Assembly (NCBI GenBank): GCA_036388675.1
Contig: DASVRI010000014.1
Location: forward strand, 19,588 to 83,587
Source: DASVUS01 sp036388675
GTDB lineage: Bacteria; Armatimonadota; Abditibacteriia; Abditibacteriales; Abditibacteriaceae
DNA: 64,000 bases
Direction of reading: 5' to 3'
In this document: piece by piece, positions 1 to 8,987 of the stretch
Layout of the letters: every line of letters starts with the position of its first letter
Position numbering within the stretch: position 1 is the first letter of the stretch
Program-made: the position numbers and the translations under genes
Notes under the pieces: generated by a model
Databases searched by the model: none
What the model was told of the DNA's origin: nothing
Seen by the model: the letters and a program-made list of their open reading frames with translations, nothing else

Positions 1-2
1 GC

Positions 3-239
3 CCACATGAACAGCATTATTACTTGGCTCAAATCGTGAATGGAGTGTTTGGCAGCGGCACAGGTGAAGAGTTAGTCTCAGATGCTGCTTCACCGGCAGG
101 CACTTACACACCTGCCTGGTTGCAACAGAGTCGCTTGCAGGAATACAATGTTCGGCCTGTGGAGTTGGCGAAGTTGATACAGGCAAACTCTCTCAAGGTC
201 AATTCAACGCCTTTACGAATCACGGAGGAGCCACAATGA
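3..239 (+). CDS. C-terminal end of an unidentified protein (partial)
   Basis: The reading frame is open from the window edge to a TGA at 237-239 and gives about 78 residues. No start can be assigned because the gene begins upstream of the window. The visible part is a soluble polar stretch with no membrane segment and no motif I recognise. It could be the tail of an enzyme or a structural protein; I assign no function. Codon use is similar to the following genes, and the lack of internal stops over the whole visible frame is the only support. Confidence 0.45.
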   Translation, partial: PHEQHYYLAQIVNGVFGSGTGEELVSDAASPAGTYTPAWLQQSRLQEYNVRPVELAKLIQANSLKVNSTPLRITEEPQ

Positions 240-800
240 GCCAGCGCAAAGCCGTTAAACAATTGACATAACAAGGCGCTTAACCCGACTGATTGCAGCT
301 TCGTTCCCTTCGCTCGTCTCTCGCTGCGGTCTCTGCGCTTTCAGTGGCGAGTGATCTTGGTCGTTGTGCCGTCGCGCGTGGCGTTACGAGAATCCTGATG
401 ATCTGTAAGTAGACAGGTTAAACGAGGAGAGATGTGAACCCGACTTGCACCTTCCCACTGCCCAAGGCATCTGCAAAAGAAGCGACCTGATATGGTGGCA
501 GTGCCAATCGTAGGTGAGTTGCAGTGAAGTTGATGAAACAAGGAAGATAAGGAGCGGAGGGAGTAGCGTCATGATGCCGCGCTCCGGGCCGCACAAGGCA
601 ATGTCACCGTCTGGTGAAGGCATTCATCTGTTCTTTTGTTTCCGTGTTTGGCTCAAAGTATCTCTCATTTTGCTTCGGGCCACACGCCTTACGAGAGGAA
701 AAACCTGTGAAGAAAACGATATGAAAAGCAACGCCACTTCAAACAAGAAGCACGTGTCATAACCAGCGACATCCATACCGTGAAAGGAGCAGGCCAGGCC
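240..800. other. Intergenic region upstream of the GH10 gene
   Basis: No convincing gene is seen. Several short open frames overlap on both strands without start signals or family resemblance. A Shine-Dalgarno-like AAAGGAG at 782-788 serves the GH10 gene. The promoter of the xylan pair probably lies here but I could not identify it. Confidence 0.5.
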
Positions 801-2000
801 ATGTGCGCTCGCACTAAACGAAATCTTTTGAGGTGGCTGGGATTAGTGGCCACGTTACTGATCGTGATACCTACCTACAACACACTCCCAAGTTCTGCGC
901 TGGCGGCTGAAGAGGTTGCTAAAGTGCCCGACAGCGTTCCGCCGCTCAAGAATGCCTTCAAAGGAAAGTTCCTTGTCGGCACAGAACTGGACTATCCGGC
1001 GCTCCAAGGAAATGACCCGCTGAGCGTCTCCTTGGCCACGACACACTTTGATGCTCTGACAGCGGGTAATAGCATGAAGCCCGATACCCTACAGCGCACC
1101 GAGGGCCAGTTCAACTTTAGAGACGCCGATCGTCTTGTTGAAATCGCACAAGAAAGCGGCGCGACTGCTATTGGTCACGTTCTGGTGTGGCATGAACAAA
1201 CCCCCGCGTGGTTCTTCAAGGGGCCGGACGGCGGAACTGTCAGTCGTGAGTTAGCTCTTGCACGAATGCGTCAACACATCACCACCGTGGTGGGCCGCTA
1301 TAAAGGCCGCGTAAAGCAGTGGGATGTCGTAAATGAAGCGCTTAGCGATACGCCGGGTGAATCGCTGCGACAGACTTCGTGGCTGAAGGCCATTGGGGAA
1401 AATTACATCGCCGAAGCTTTCCGCGCCGCGCACGCAGCCGATCCCCAGGCTATCCTCACCTATAACGATTACAACATCGAGAGAAATTACAAGCGTCCCA
1501 AAGCGATCCAATTATTGAAGTTGCTGCTGGATCAGAAGGTGCCGATTCATGCAGTCGGCATTCAGGGGCACTGGCGCATGGATACTCCCGATTTTGCAGA
1601 AGTTGAGGAGTCGATCAAGCAGTTTGGATCTCTTGGCCTGAAAGTCATGATCTCCGAGTTGGACATCGGCGTGCTGCCAACGAAGTATCAGGGGGCTGAC
1701 ATTTCGACTCGTGAAGCCATGACACCGGAGATGAGACCAGTGCTGGATCCCTACACCAACGGGTTGCCCCAGGAAGTAGCCCGTCAACACGCCGAGCGGT
1801 ACCGGCAAGCATTTGAGATGTTCCTGCGCCACAAAGATGTTATAGATCGTGTCACGTTGTGGGGCACGCATGATGGGAACTCCTGGTTCAACAACTTTCC
1901 CATCCGTGGACGCACCGACTATCCTCTGCTGTTCGACCGGCAGGGCAAGCCGAAATCCGCATTCTACTCGGTTGTTAAGGCTGCGCAAAATACATCTTAG
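801..2000 (+). CDS. Secreted endo-1,4-beta-xylanase, GH10
   Basis: This is an exported retaining xylanase that cleaves internal beta-1,4 bonds of xylan. The ATG at 801 is chosen over an in-frame GTG at 780 because AAAGGAG (782-788) lies about 12 bases upstream. Residues 1-36 form a signal peptide with a hydrophobic stretch ending near ALAAEE. The GH10 barrel fills the rest of the 399 residues. It shows the substrate-binding VLVWHEQTPAWFF, the acid/base Glu in WDVVNEAL (about residue 178) and the nucleophile Glu in ISELDIG (about residue 286). A close paralogue is the C-terminal domain of the GH51-GH10 gene at 36974-40204. The CE7-CE15 esterase follows after 80 bases in the same direction, so the two probably act together on acetylated glucuronoxylan. 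Confidence 0.95.
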   Translation: MCARTKRNLLRWLGLVATLLIVIPTYNTLPSSALAAEEVAKVPDSVPPLKNAFKGKFLVGTELDYPALQGNDPLSVSLATTHFDALTAGNSMKPDTLQRTEGQFNFRDADRLVEIAQESGATAIGHVLVWHEQTPAWFFKGPDGGTVSRELALARMRQHITTVVGRYKGRVKQWDVVNEALSDTPGESLRQTSWLKAIGENYIAEAFRAAHAADPQAILTYNDYNIERNYKRPKAIQLLKLLLDQKVPIHAVGIQGHWRMDTPDFAEVEESIKQFGSLGLKVMISELDIGVLPTKYQGADISTREAMTPEMRPVLDPYTNGLPQEVARQHAERYRQAFEMFLRHKDVIDRVTLWGTHDGNSWFNNFPIRGRTDYPLLFDRQGKPKSAFYSVVKAAQNTS

Positions 2001-2080
2001 TACTCACTTGATTCCCACGGCAGGTGAAGCGCTTGAATACAACTCATTAGAGAAATCCACAGCATAGGACAGCAAACGCC

Positions 2081-4855
2081 ATGAAGAATCACAATTACAA
2101 CTCACATCATTCGCCCACTAGTGCCTTTAGTGCCTTCGCTTCCTTCATGCCTGGCTTTAGTCGTGAGCGAGGAAGCCTGGTGCAGGCAAAGAGTAAATTG
2201 GTTGTGCGTTGCATGCACAAACTTCTTCTGATTATCTCCGTCATGGTTTCTACTGCTCCTTGTTTTGGGCAGCAGATCACTGTTGGTGCAGCAAAACCGG
2301 GTGGCGTCTACGAAGTTGGCGAGAAGATCGTCTGGCGCCTGGGCGTTGATGGAGAGGGTGCGGCCAGCATCGACAAGATCGCTTACGTGTTAAAAAAGGG
2401 GATGCTGACGGAAATGGGGCGGGGCGAACTCACGCTCAAGAACAATGTTGCCGAACTGGAAACTAAGCTCGATGAGCCGGGCAGCATCTTCGTCGAGTTC
2501 ACCGCAACTCTGGCAGGCAAAACGCCCATCAAGAATTCAGCAGGTGCCGTCGTGGCGCCGAGCAAAATACAACCTTCAGCGCCACGTCCTCTTGATTTCG
2601 ATGCGTTCTGGCAAGCCAAGATCAGGGAACTTGCTACGGTTCCCGCGCGCCCTGTGCTGGAGCCAGGTGAAAGCGGCAACGAGGCTGTTGAGTACTCGAA
2701 GCTTACGCTGGATAACATTCGTGGCACGAAGATTCGTGGGCAGTTGGCTCGACCGAAAATGGGGGGCAAATTACCCGCTCTCTTGATTGTGCAATGGGCC
2801 GGTGTTTACCCGTTGAGTAAAGACTGGGCAACGAGCCGGGCTCGTGAGGGTTGGCTGACGCTGAACATCAACGCACATGACTTGCCGATTGATGCTCCAG
2901 CCGAGTTCTATAAACAGCAGGCGGAGACGACTTTAAAAGATTATCCCGCTATCGGCAACGAAAACCGGGACACGAGTTATTTTCTACGCATGTATTTATC
3001 CTGCTATCGCGCGGCTGACTATCTTGCCGGTCGCAGCGATTGGGATGGCAAGACGCTCGTCGTGATGGGCGGCAGTCAGGGTGGATTGCAGGCCATTATG
3101 ACGGCTGGCCTGCACCCGAAGATTACGGCGCTGTTGGCTAACGTGCCGGCAGGCGCGGATCAGACCGGGCCACTGGTCGGACGGCAACCTGGCTGGCCCA
3201 TGTGGTATTACCAAACGAGGGGCAAGGACTCGGCCAGGGTCATTGAAACCAGTAAATATTTCGACGTGGTGAACTTTGCGAGCCGTGTGAAGTGTCCGGC
3301 ACTCGTAGGAGTCGGGCTGATTGATACCGTTTGCCCTCCGCATGGTGTTATTGCGGCTTTCAACCAGCTACAAGGCCCCAAAGAACTGTTAGTGATGGAG
3401 AGGTCGGATCACCAGGGGCAAAACAACACGCAAGCCGTGTACTACGAGCGTTCCACACAGTGGCTCAGGCAGATCGCAGCAGGAAATCCGCCAAAGATAA
3501 GCACCATGAGTACTCTGCCTAACAAAACGCTCCCTCCCCGTATGCCCATGACTACGGAGCAAGATCACCAAAGAATGATGCGTCTTCTGGGTATCAGGTC
3601 GCTGCGACCAGGGCCAAGCGGCGACCCGAATGCGCCGAATGCCGCCAATACCGACGAATCAAAGGCCAATCCATACCCAAATCTGCCCGATCCCTTAGTG
3701 TTGAAGGATGGGCGCAAGGTCACCACAGCCGAGACGTGGTGGAATGTCCGTCGCCCTGAGATAATTGAAGATTTCAACAGGGAGATCTATGGCCGCGTTC
3801 CGGAAAACCTGCCCCGAGTGAACTGGGAAGTGACCGGCACTACCAGAGAGATGAACGGTGATGTGCCGGTCGTCACCAGGCAACTGGTAGGCCACGTAGA
3901 TAATTCCTCGTATCCGCTCATCAACGTGGACATCCGGCTGACATTGACCACTCCTGCTAACGCGGCGGGCCCCGTGCCGGTCATGATGACGTTTGGGTTC
4001 AACTTCCCGCGTGGCGGACGAGGTGCCCCTGGTGGTCCTCCTGGTGTCGCTCCCGCCGGCCCTACCTGGCAGCAGCAAGTACTCGCTAAAGGCTGGGGCT
4101 ATGCTGTCCTCATTCCAACTAGCTATCAGGCCGACAACGGAGCTGGCCTGACGCAAGGCATTATCGGTTTGGTGAATAAAGGGCAACCGCGTAAAGTGGA
4201 TGACTGGGGCGCGTTGCGCGCCTGGGCCTGGGGCGCCAGTCGTGCTCTCGATTACTTTGAAACCGACAAGTTCGTGGACGCCAGGCAAGTCGGCATTGAA
4301 GGACTCTCTCGCTATGGAAAAGCAGCCCTCGTCGCGATGGCATATGACCCGCGTTTCGCCATTGGTTTTATTGGCTCCTCCGGAGAAGGTGGCGCCAAAC
4401 TGCACCGTCGCAACTTCGGCGAAATGGTTGAAAACGTTGCTTCATCGGGCGAGTATCACTGGATGGCGGGCAACTTCATCAAGTATGCTGGGCCGCTGAC
4501 GGCGAACGACTTGCCAGTGGACTCTCACCAGTTGATTGCTTTGTGCGCGCCGCGCCCTGTATTCATCAGCGTTGGCTCGCCACAGGTGGAAGGCAACTGG
4601 ATAGACAGCAGAGGCCAGTTTATGGCTGCGGTTGCTGCGGGGCCTGTGTACCGGATCTTAGGTAAAAAGAATCTTGGCACCACTGAGATGCCCGCGATAG
4701 AGACTCCGCTAATCGACGGTGATCTGGCCTTCCGCCAACATAGCGGAGGCCATACCACTGGCCCAAATTGGCCCTCGTTCCTCACCTTTGCCGTCCGCTA
4801 CATCAAAGGCCCGCCTCTGACAGCGGCGCCGGTTATGTTGAGTACTCGTGATTAG
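2081..4855 (+). CDS. Bifunctional acetylxylan esterase (CE7) - glucuronoyl esterase (CE15)
   Basis: One 924-residue protein appears to join two serine esterases. After an N-terminal lead (M45, at 2213, begins a good signal peptide and may be the true start) there is a short beta-rich module. A CE7/AXE1-type hydrolase follows, with nucleophile motif GGSQGG (about residue 330), an Asp in GLIDTVCPP and a His in SDHQG. The second half resembles CE15: GLSRYGK around residue 740 carries the nucleophile Ser, where the usual motif is GCSRxGK, and HSGGHTTGPNW supplies the His. CE7 removes acetyl groups from xylan; CE15 cuts the ester between lignin and 4-O-methylglucuronate. It follows the GH10 xylanase closely, consistent with attack on lignin-linked glucuronoxylan. 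The Leu for Cys change in the CE15 motif is worth noting. Confidence 0.85.
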   Translation: MKNHNYNSHHSPTSAFSAFASFMPGFSRERGSLVQAKSKLVVRCMHKLLLIISVMVSTAPCFGQQITVGAAKPGGVYEVGEKIVWRLGVDGEGAASIDKIAYVLKKGMLTEMGRGELTLKNNVAELETKLDEPGSIFVEFTATLAGKTPIKNSAGAVVAPSKIQPSAPRPLDFDAFWQAKIRELATVPARPVLEPGESGNEAVEYSKLTLDNIRGTKIRGQLARPKMGGKLPALLIVQWAGVYPLSKDWATSRAREGWLTLNINAHDLPIDAPAEFYKQQAETTLKDYPAIGNENRDTSYFLRMYLSCYRAADYLAGRSDWDGKTLVVMGGSQGGLQAIMTAGLHPKITALLANVPAGADQTGPLVGRQPGWPMWYYQTRGKDSARVIETSKYFDVVNFASRVKCPALVGVGLIDTVCPPHGVIAAFNQLQGPKELLVMERSDHQGQNNTQAVYYERSTQWLRQIAAGNPPKISTMSTLPNKTLPPRMPMTTEQDHQRMMRLLGIRSLRPGPSGDPNAPNAANTDESKANPYPNLPDPLVLKDGRKVTTAETWWNVRRPEIIEDFNREIYGRVPENLPRVNWEVTGTTREMNGDVPVVTRQLVGHVDNSSYPLINVDIRLTLTTPANAAGPVPVMMTFGFNFPRGGRGAPGGPPGVAPAGPTWQQQVLAKGWGYAVLIPTSYQADNGAGLTQGIIGLVNKGQPRKVDDWGALRAWAWGASRALDYFETDKFVDARQVGIEGLSRYGKAALVAMAYDPRFAIGFIGSSGEGGAKLHRRNFGEMVENVASSGEYHWMAGNFIKYAGPLTANDLPVDSHQLIALCAPRPVFISVGSPQVEGNWIDSRGQFMAAVAAGPVYRILGKKNLGTTEMPAIETPLIDGDLAFRQHSGGHTTGPNWPSFLTFAVRYIKGPPLTAAPVMLSTRD

Positions 4856-5003
4856 AGACGGCACCGCTTCCGGCTCCTCATTAAAGAGACAATGTATGCC
4901 ATCACTCTCGAAGCGCCGTATGGGGCGCACACGCCTGGGTGATACTTTTGTGTTTGTTGCGCTCTTCAGCTCTCATCAAATAACCGTTCTTGTCTTCAAC
5001 TAT

Positions 5004-5135
5004 AGACCTTTTGCATACGTCTTGGCGACAGCTGTTTTTCCCAACCGCGACCATGAGGAAGCGGGCTTGCTGAAGCGAATCAGCCCGCTTCCTCACCGTC
5101 GCGGTTACACAGAAGCGCACTTGTGCAAGAAGTCT
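5004..5135. repeat. Palindromic intergenic repeat, family B, copy 1 (MITE-like)
   Basis: A 132-bp element begins AGACCTTTTGCATA and ends TGTGCAAGAAGTCT, imperfect terminal inverted repeats. Inside, AACCGCGAC/GTCGCGGTT arms enclose a strong hairpin (GAGGAAGCGGGCT ... AGCCCGCTTCCTC, about 5055-5094). It is nearly identical to the copy at 23280-23410. Shorter relatives lie at 26045-26082 and 59072-59100. It has no coding capacity and fills the gap after the CE15 gene. Confidence 0.8.
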
Positions 5136-5183
5136 TATGAATGGGGTAGTGGAGGTGAGGTGCTGTGCAGGAACAGCACTGTA

Positions 5184-5795
5184 TCACTTTGCCTCAGTGC
5201 TGTCACTTGATATCTGAAGCAGGCGGCCCTTGATAATCTCTGCAACCAACCGGCTCAGTCGAGTAAAGTCAGCATCGCCACGGATGATGAAGTCGGCGTG
5301 ACTGCGTGACGGCTCCACGAAGCGGGCATGACCCACGCGTGCGCATTCTCGATAGTAGGTCGCGATAGATGTTGGCTCCTGACCCTTGGTCATGTTGCGC
5401 AGCAGACGACGCAGTGCCCGCTCGTCCGCGTCCAACTCAATAAACAGGCGCAAGTCAAGCCACTCACGAATTGTCGGCTCGTGTAGCACCATCAAACCCT
5501 CAATGAGAATGACCTGTGGCGCATCGGTTGCCGCAGCCCGTGCCTGCACGTCAGCGCACAGTTGTGTGTTGTCGACAGAATCCGGATGGTTACAGTCGAA
5601 CTGCTCCTCGCCTGCTGATACCGACCAGAAGGTAGGGCCTCGAAGCTTGTCATGATGGAAGTACGTGTCTGTGTGGAACACCTCGACTGTACAGGAGGAG
5701 TTGATCGGTAGTATCCGGGCGAGCGCGTCCGTGAAGGTGCTCTTGCCAGCCGCCGAGCCACCTGCAATGCCGATAACGAGGGTTCTTCGTATCAT
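5184..5795 (-). CDS. Uridine kinase-like P-loop nucleoside kinase
   Basis: The protein resembles the uridine kinase/phosphoribulokinase family, which phosphorylates a nucleoside or sugar with ATP/GTP in the cytoplasm. The P-loop GIAGGSAAGKST lies at about residues 8-19 from the ATG at 5795. A frame upstream (to 5864) would add a 23-residue Ala-Ser-His-Ser-Val repeat. I reject that start because it is encoded by a 15-bp tandem repeat and a TATAAT box sits immediately in front of it. The later DTYFHHD and RRLLRNMTKGQEP segments fit the substrate lid and Arg region. It is a lone gene running against its neighbours. The exact substrate is uncertain. Confidence 0.8.
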   Translation of the reverse strand: MIRRTLVIGIAGGSAAGKSTFTDALARILPINSSCTVEVFHTDTYFHHDKLRGPTFWSVSAGEEQFDCNHPDSVDNTQLCADVQARAAATDAPQVILIEGLMVLHEPTIREWLDLRLFIELDADERALRRLLRNMTKGQEPTSIATYYRECARVGHARFVEPSRSHADFIIRGDADFTRLSRLVAEIIKGRLLQISSDSTEAK

Positions 5796-5816
5796 GCTGA
5801 TATTTATCTCTTGCTG

Positions 5817-5861
5817 AACGCTGTGCGACGCAACGCTGTGCGACGCAACGCTGTGCGACGC
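5817..5861 (-). repeat. 15-bp tandem repeat (3 copies) in the kinase leader
   Basis: Three perfect copies of a 15-bp unit (AACGCTGTGCGACGC on the plus strand) lie between the likely -10 box and the kinase start. If translated they would add Val-Ala-Ser-His-Ser repeats. They more likely sit in the 5' leader. Confidence 0.85.
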
Positions 5862-5870
5862 CATGACCGT

Positions 5871-5876
5871 ATTATA
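5871..5876 (-). promoter_or_regulatory. Candidate -10 box of the kinase gene
   Basis: TATAAT is read on the minus strand (ATTATA on plus) just upstream of the alternative ATG at 5864. A transcript starting 6-8 bases downstream would begin near the repeat, which supports translation from the ATG at 5795. No clear -35 hexamer is seen at the normal spacing. Confidence 0.4.
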
Positions 5877-6011
5877 ACCATGGCGAGCAAAGCCTTACGA
5901 TCTTCCTTTTATAGTCATTGGCATCTTTTAAGCCCGATTCAGAACTCATGAAACATTATCTGGACACGGCACGCTGCGTGAAGATTGAAAGTGCTTGCAA
6001 AGGCTTCACTT

Positions 6012-6071
6012 ATGGCTTCATTTTGTTATGGCTCCATTTTGTTATGGCTTCATTTTGTGATGGCTCCATTG
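6012..6071. repeat. 16-bp tandem repeat (about 3.7 copies)
   Basis: The unit ATGGCTTCATTTTGTT is repeated with single-base changes at 6012, 6028, 6044 and 6060. It lies in the gap before the 2-hydroxyacid dehydrogenase. The short open frame that crosses it has no other support as a gene. Confidence 0.85.
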
Positions 6072-6134
6072 GTGAGATGCTTTGTTTCATTCTCACCGCG
6101 CACGATCTAAAAGCATTGTGATAAACAAGCACGT

Positions 6135-7088
6135 ATGCGCATCGTTGTTCTTGACGGACATACTTTGAACCCGGGCGACCTCTCATGGAGCGCGCTACAG
6201 GCGCTGGGTGACTGCATCATTTACGACCGCACATGCGAAAGCGAGGTGGTGACGCGGGCTGCTGAGGCGCAGGTGGTGCTAACGAATAAGACTGTTGTCA
6301 CCGGGGCAGCGATGCGCGCTCTGCCCCAACTCCGCTACATCGGAGTACTGGCCACGGGTTACAATGTTGTGGATACGGAGGCGGCTCGTGAGCGACACAT
6401 TCTCGTTACGAATGTTCCCGCCTATGGTACGGCATCCGTAGCACAGGCGACATTTGCGTTGTTGTTGGAACTGGTAAACGCTGTGGGACATCACGACCTG
6501 AGCGTGCATCAGGGGCGCTGGACAAGTTGCCCTGATTTCTCGTATTCGGAAAAGCCACTTGTTGAACTCGCTGGTCTAAAATTGGGCATCATTGGTCTCG
6601 GCACAATAGGACAGGCTGTAGCGCACATCGCACAAGCCTTTGGCATGGAGGTGCTGGCCCACTCGCGGACGCCGCGCGATGTGCCACAGATTCACTTCGT
6701 TGATCTCAAGACGCTTTTGACGACCAGCGATATAATTAGCCTGCACTGCCCCTTGACCCCTGATACACGTGAGATCATAAACACCAGTCGGCTGCGGCAG
6801 ATGAAGCCATCTGGCTTTCTTCTTAACACATCACGCGGCCCACTGATTGACGAGAGGGCGCTGGCTCATGCACTTAATCACGACCACATTGCCGGTGCTG
6901 GTCTCGACGTGCTGTCGGTTGAGCCGCCAACCGCCGACAACCCGCTGCTGCAAGCGAAGAATTGCATTATCACTCCACACATCGCCTGGGCTACTCGGGC
7001 AGCGCGGCAACGCCTGCTCGATACTGCCGTGGCGAACCTGCTCGCCTTCCAACAAGGGCAAGCCACCAATGTCGTGAATAGCGAATGA
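6135..7088 (+). CDS. D-2-hydroxyacid dehydrogenase (glycerate dehydrogenase-like)
   Basis: This is a cytoplasmic NAD(P)-dependent enzyme of 317 residues that interconverts 2-keto acids and D-2-hydroxy acids. The Rossmann motif GIIGLGTIGQ is at about residues 150-159. The catalytic residues are visible: Arg in LLNTSRGPLIDE, Glu in DVLSVEPP and His in ITPHIAWAT. The length matches the two-domain family of about 320 residues. The closest familiar type is hydroxypyruvate/glycerate dehydrogenase, but the substrate cannot be fixed from sequence. The gene is isolated, with repeat-bearing gaps on both sides. Confidence 0.92.
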   Translation: MRIVVLDGHTLNPGDLSWSALQALGDCIIYDRTCESEVVTRAAEAQVVLTNKTVVTGAAMRALPQLRYIGVLATGYNVVDTEAARERHILVTNVPAYGTASVAQATFALLLELVNAVGHHDLSVHQGRWTSCPDFSYSEKPLVELAGLKLGIIGLGTIGQAVAHIAQAFGMEVLAHSRTPRDVPQIHFVDLKTLLTTSDIISLHCPLTPDTREIINTSRLRQMKPSGFLLNTSRGPLIDERALAHALNHDHIAGAGLDVLSVEPPTADNPLLQAKNCIITPHIAWATRAARQRLLDTAVANLLAFQQGQATNVVNSE

Positions 7089-7179
7089 GTCACAAAGGCA
7101 TCAAGGCCATGTGAGGCAAGCGGATTGATGTAAAGCCTCTGTGCTGACCCTTGCCGTGAGGCGGATTTTATAACAGTTA

Positions 7180-7260
7180 CAGGACTTACGTGGGAAGCCG
7201 GTCGTCGTAGGGGCGTAGCACGCTACGCCCCTACATTGCCCTGTATTTGCAAGCCCTCTG
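7180..7260 (-). repeat. Palindromic intergenic repeat, family A, copy 1
   Basis: An element of about 80 bp carries a perfect 13-bp stem (7207-7219 with 7222-7234, GTAGGGGCGTAGC) around a 2-base loop. Its flanking blocks match the copies at 11685-11776 and 43964-44089 in inverted orientation. The outer end CAGGACTTACG is shared by all three. It is a MITE- or REP-like element with no coding capacity. Confidence 0.85.
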
Positions 7261-7381
7261 GGTAGCCTGCAAGTCGTTCACTTCTATACATGCCTTGCTG
7301 TTGGATAGATAGGTATGGCTGTTCTTAGGCTGGTCGTACTGAGACTTGTATTTAAAATAGAGTACTCAAGGAGAAGAATTG

Positions 7382-8326
7382 ATGACTCACGTAGCCAGAC
7401 GGTTCACCACCTCAATAGCATTGTCAGTGGCATCCCTGTGGATAGCATTCTTACAGCCAGCTTACGCACGAGAATGGCGTCCTGTGGGCGGCGGTATTCT
7501 TCTGGGCATCAGTGGTATGGTGATGGTTGAGCAACATCGAGCAGATGCCACCACTCCCGCGCATACAACTTATCTCGTCGTGCATGACAATAAAAGGCCA
7601 GAGGAAGGGCGCCTGGCGCTGGTGACCATACAAGGTGACGAGCCGCCGCAGTATAGGGCACTGCCCTGGCCAGGTGACAATCCACCTGTCGATCTCGAGG
7701 CGTTGACAACCGTACCGGGACAAGCCAACTCTTTTATGGCTGTGTCCAGTGCCGGAACCGTTTATCACATCAGGCTTAATGCTACCTATACTGCTGTCTC
7801 GCTCGTGAAAGTACTTGATCTGCCCGGTGTAACCAGGAGCAGTAACTTCGAAGGCTTTGCCCTTCAGAGAATAGGTGCAGTCCTGCTCGCTGTGTGGGGA
7901 GATCGTGGAGCAGATGAGCGGCCCGCCGTACTCTACTGGAGCAGGCTCGATCTTGGCTCTTACAAGTTTTCTCCGGTTCACTCACTCCCTTTAAGAGCGC
8001 CCTGGCCTCTGTCGGCTCATGCCGCTCCTCCTGCTGAAGTGCGTCACATTTCTGATCTTAAGGTGGATACTACGGGTGCTCTCTTCGTTTCATCGGCTGC
8101 CGATCCCGGGGATAACGGGCCTTTTCAATCGGCACTCTACCTGGCCGGCGCCTTCAGCATAAACAACGATCAAATCGCTTTTCTGCCGAGCCTTAATCCA
8201 CTGCTCCTGGGCCGGTTTCCTTACCACAAAATTGAAGCATTTGATCTTGTGCCCGGAAGCAATGGTGGGCTGATATTCGCTACAGATGACGAGAACATGG
8301 GATCCTCTATCTATCTCGATTGGTAG
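7382..8326 (+). CDS. Exported protein of unknown function, possibly beta-propeller
   Basis: The protein has 314 residues. The ATG at 7382 is preferred over the TTG at 7379 because AAGGAG is 8 bases upstream. Residues 1-29 form a signal peptide cleaved near AYA-RE. The rest is a series of short beta-like segments with repeated Gly/Asp turns (VVHDNKRPEEGRLALV, NFEGFALQRIGAVLLAVWGDRG, IEAFDLVPGSNGGLIFATDDEN). This recalls esterase-like or phytase-like propellers that report on a bound ligand. I see no catalytic motif and assign no reaction. A GAGTACTC copy lies 15 bases before the start codon. Confidence 0.75.
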   Translation: MTHVARRFTTSIALSVASLWIAFLQPAYAREWRPVGGGILLGISGMVMVEQHRADATTPAHTTYLVVHDNKRPEEGRLALVTIQGDEPPQYRALPWPGDNPPVDLEALTTVPGQANSFMAVSSAGTVYHIRLNATYTAVSLVKVLDLPGVTRSSNFEGFALQRIGAVLLAVWGDRGADERPAVLYWSRLDLGSYKFSPVHSLPLRAPWPLSAHAAPPAEVRHISDLKVDTTGALFVSSAADPGDNGPFQSALYLAGAFSINNDQIAFLPSLNPLLLGRFPYHKIEAFDLVPGSNGGLIFATDDENMGSSIYLDW

Positions 8327-8987
8327 AGTGCGGGGCGACCGAGGATGGGATGAATTCGTCGCGCCCTTATCTAAAAGCACTCGGCTCACGCCCGTTAGTG
8401 GTGAACCGAGTACTCAAGAAGATGGATGCGGAATGGAGGCTCGTCCCGTGCAGGATTCGATTTCTGCTGTGCTACGAAAACGAGAAAGATTCTAACGCGG
8501 CGCACCTGAAGATGCAGATGCGAGCTTCTACAACTTCATTCTCCAGCCGCTGATCTCATGCCGATGAGTACTCGTGCAATGCCATTCACGAAGATGTGAG
8601 TGGTATTGCACGCAAAGGATAAGAAGCGACTTTTGCGCCTCATCAACCGCAAGCGGAAAGCGGTGAAAGATAATCAACTCAAAAAGGCACGTACAACCGA
8701 AACCACCATCAAGGCTCAAGCTCACTAACAGTGAGCTAACAGACCGTTGCAGCCGACTCTCCGCAGATGCGCTCGTTGTTCGCTACGGTGCTCCGAGCGG
8801 CTGAACTCTGTCGTTACACTTAAACGCAGCGGAGAAGAGAAATAGCATGAAGAAGCGATTGATTGGAATGACACAGTTGTCGCTCTGATGTTAGCCTCTA
8901 TTCGAAATGCTTTTGCTGTGAGCGAAGGCATAATCGTCAGGAGGAGACACAACCAAGGGAATTTCTCGACTTTACCCTGTGTAGTTT
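8327..8987. other. Intergenic region with a hairpin and two GAGTACTC copies
   Basis: No convincing gene. A near-perfect inverted repeat (8574-8589 with 8596-8611, 14 of 16 paired, 6-base loop) may form a hairpin. GAGTACTC occurs at 8408 and 8566, the second touching the hairpin. The rest looks like decayed sequence. Confidence 0.5.

Noticed and set aside
514..762. 82-codon frame upstream of the GH10 gene
   Set aside because: Arg/Ser-rich chance composition, no ribosome site and no family resemblance.
5823..5864. Translation of the 15-bp repeat as the N-terminus of the kinase
   Set aside because: A TATAAT box abuts the upstream ATG, no ribosome site precedes it, and the family begins at the ATG at 5795.
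5918..6121. 67-codon frame before the 2-hydroxyacid dehydrogenase
   Set aside because: Most of it is translated 16-bp tandem repeat; no ribosome site.
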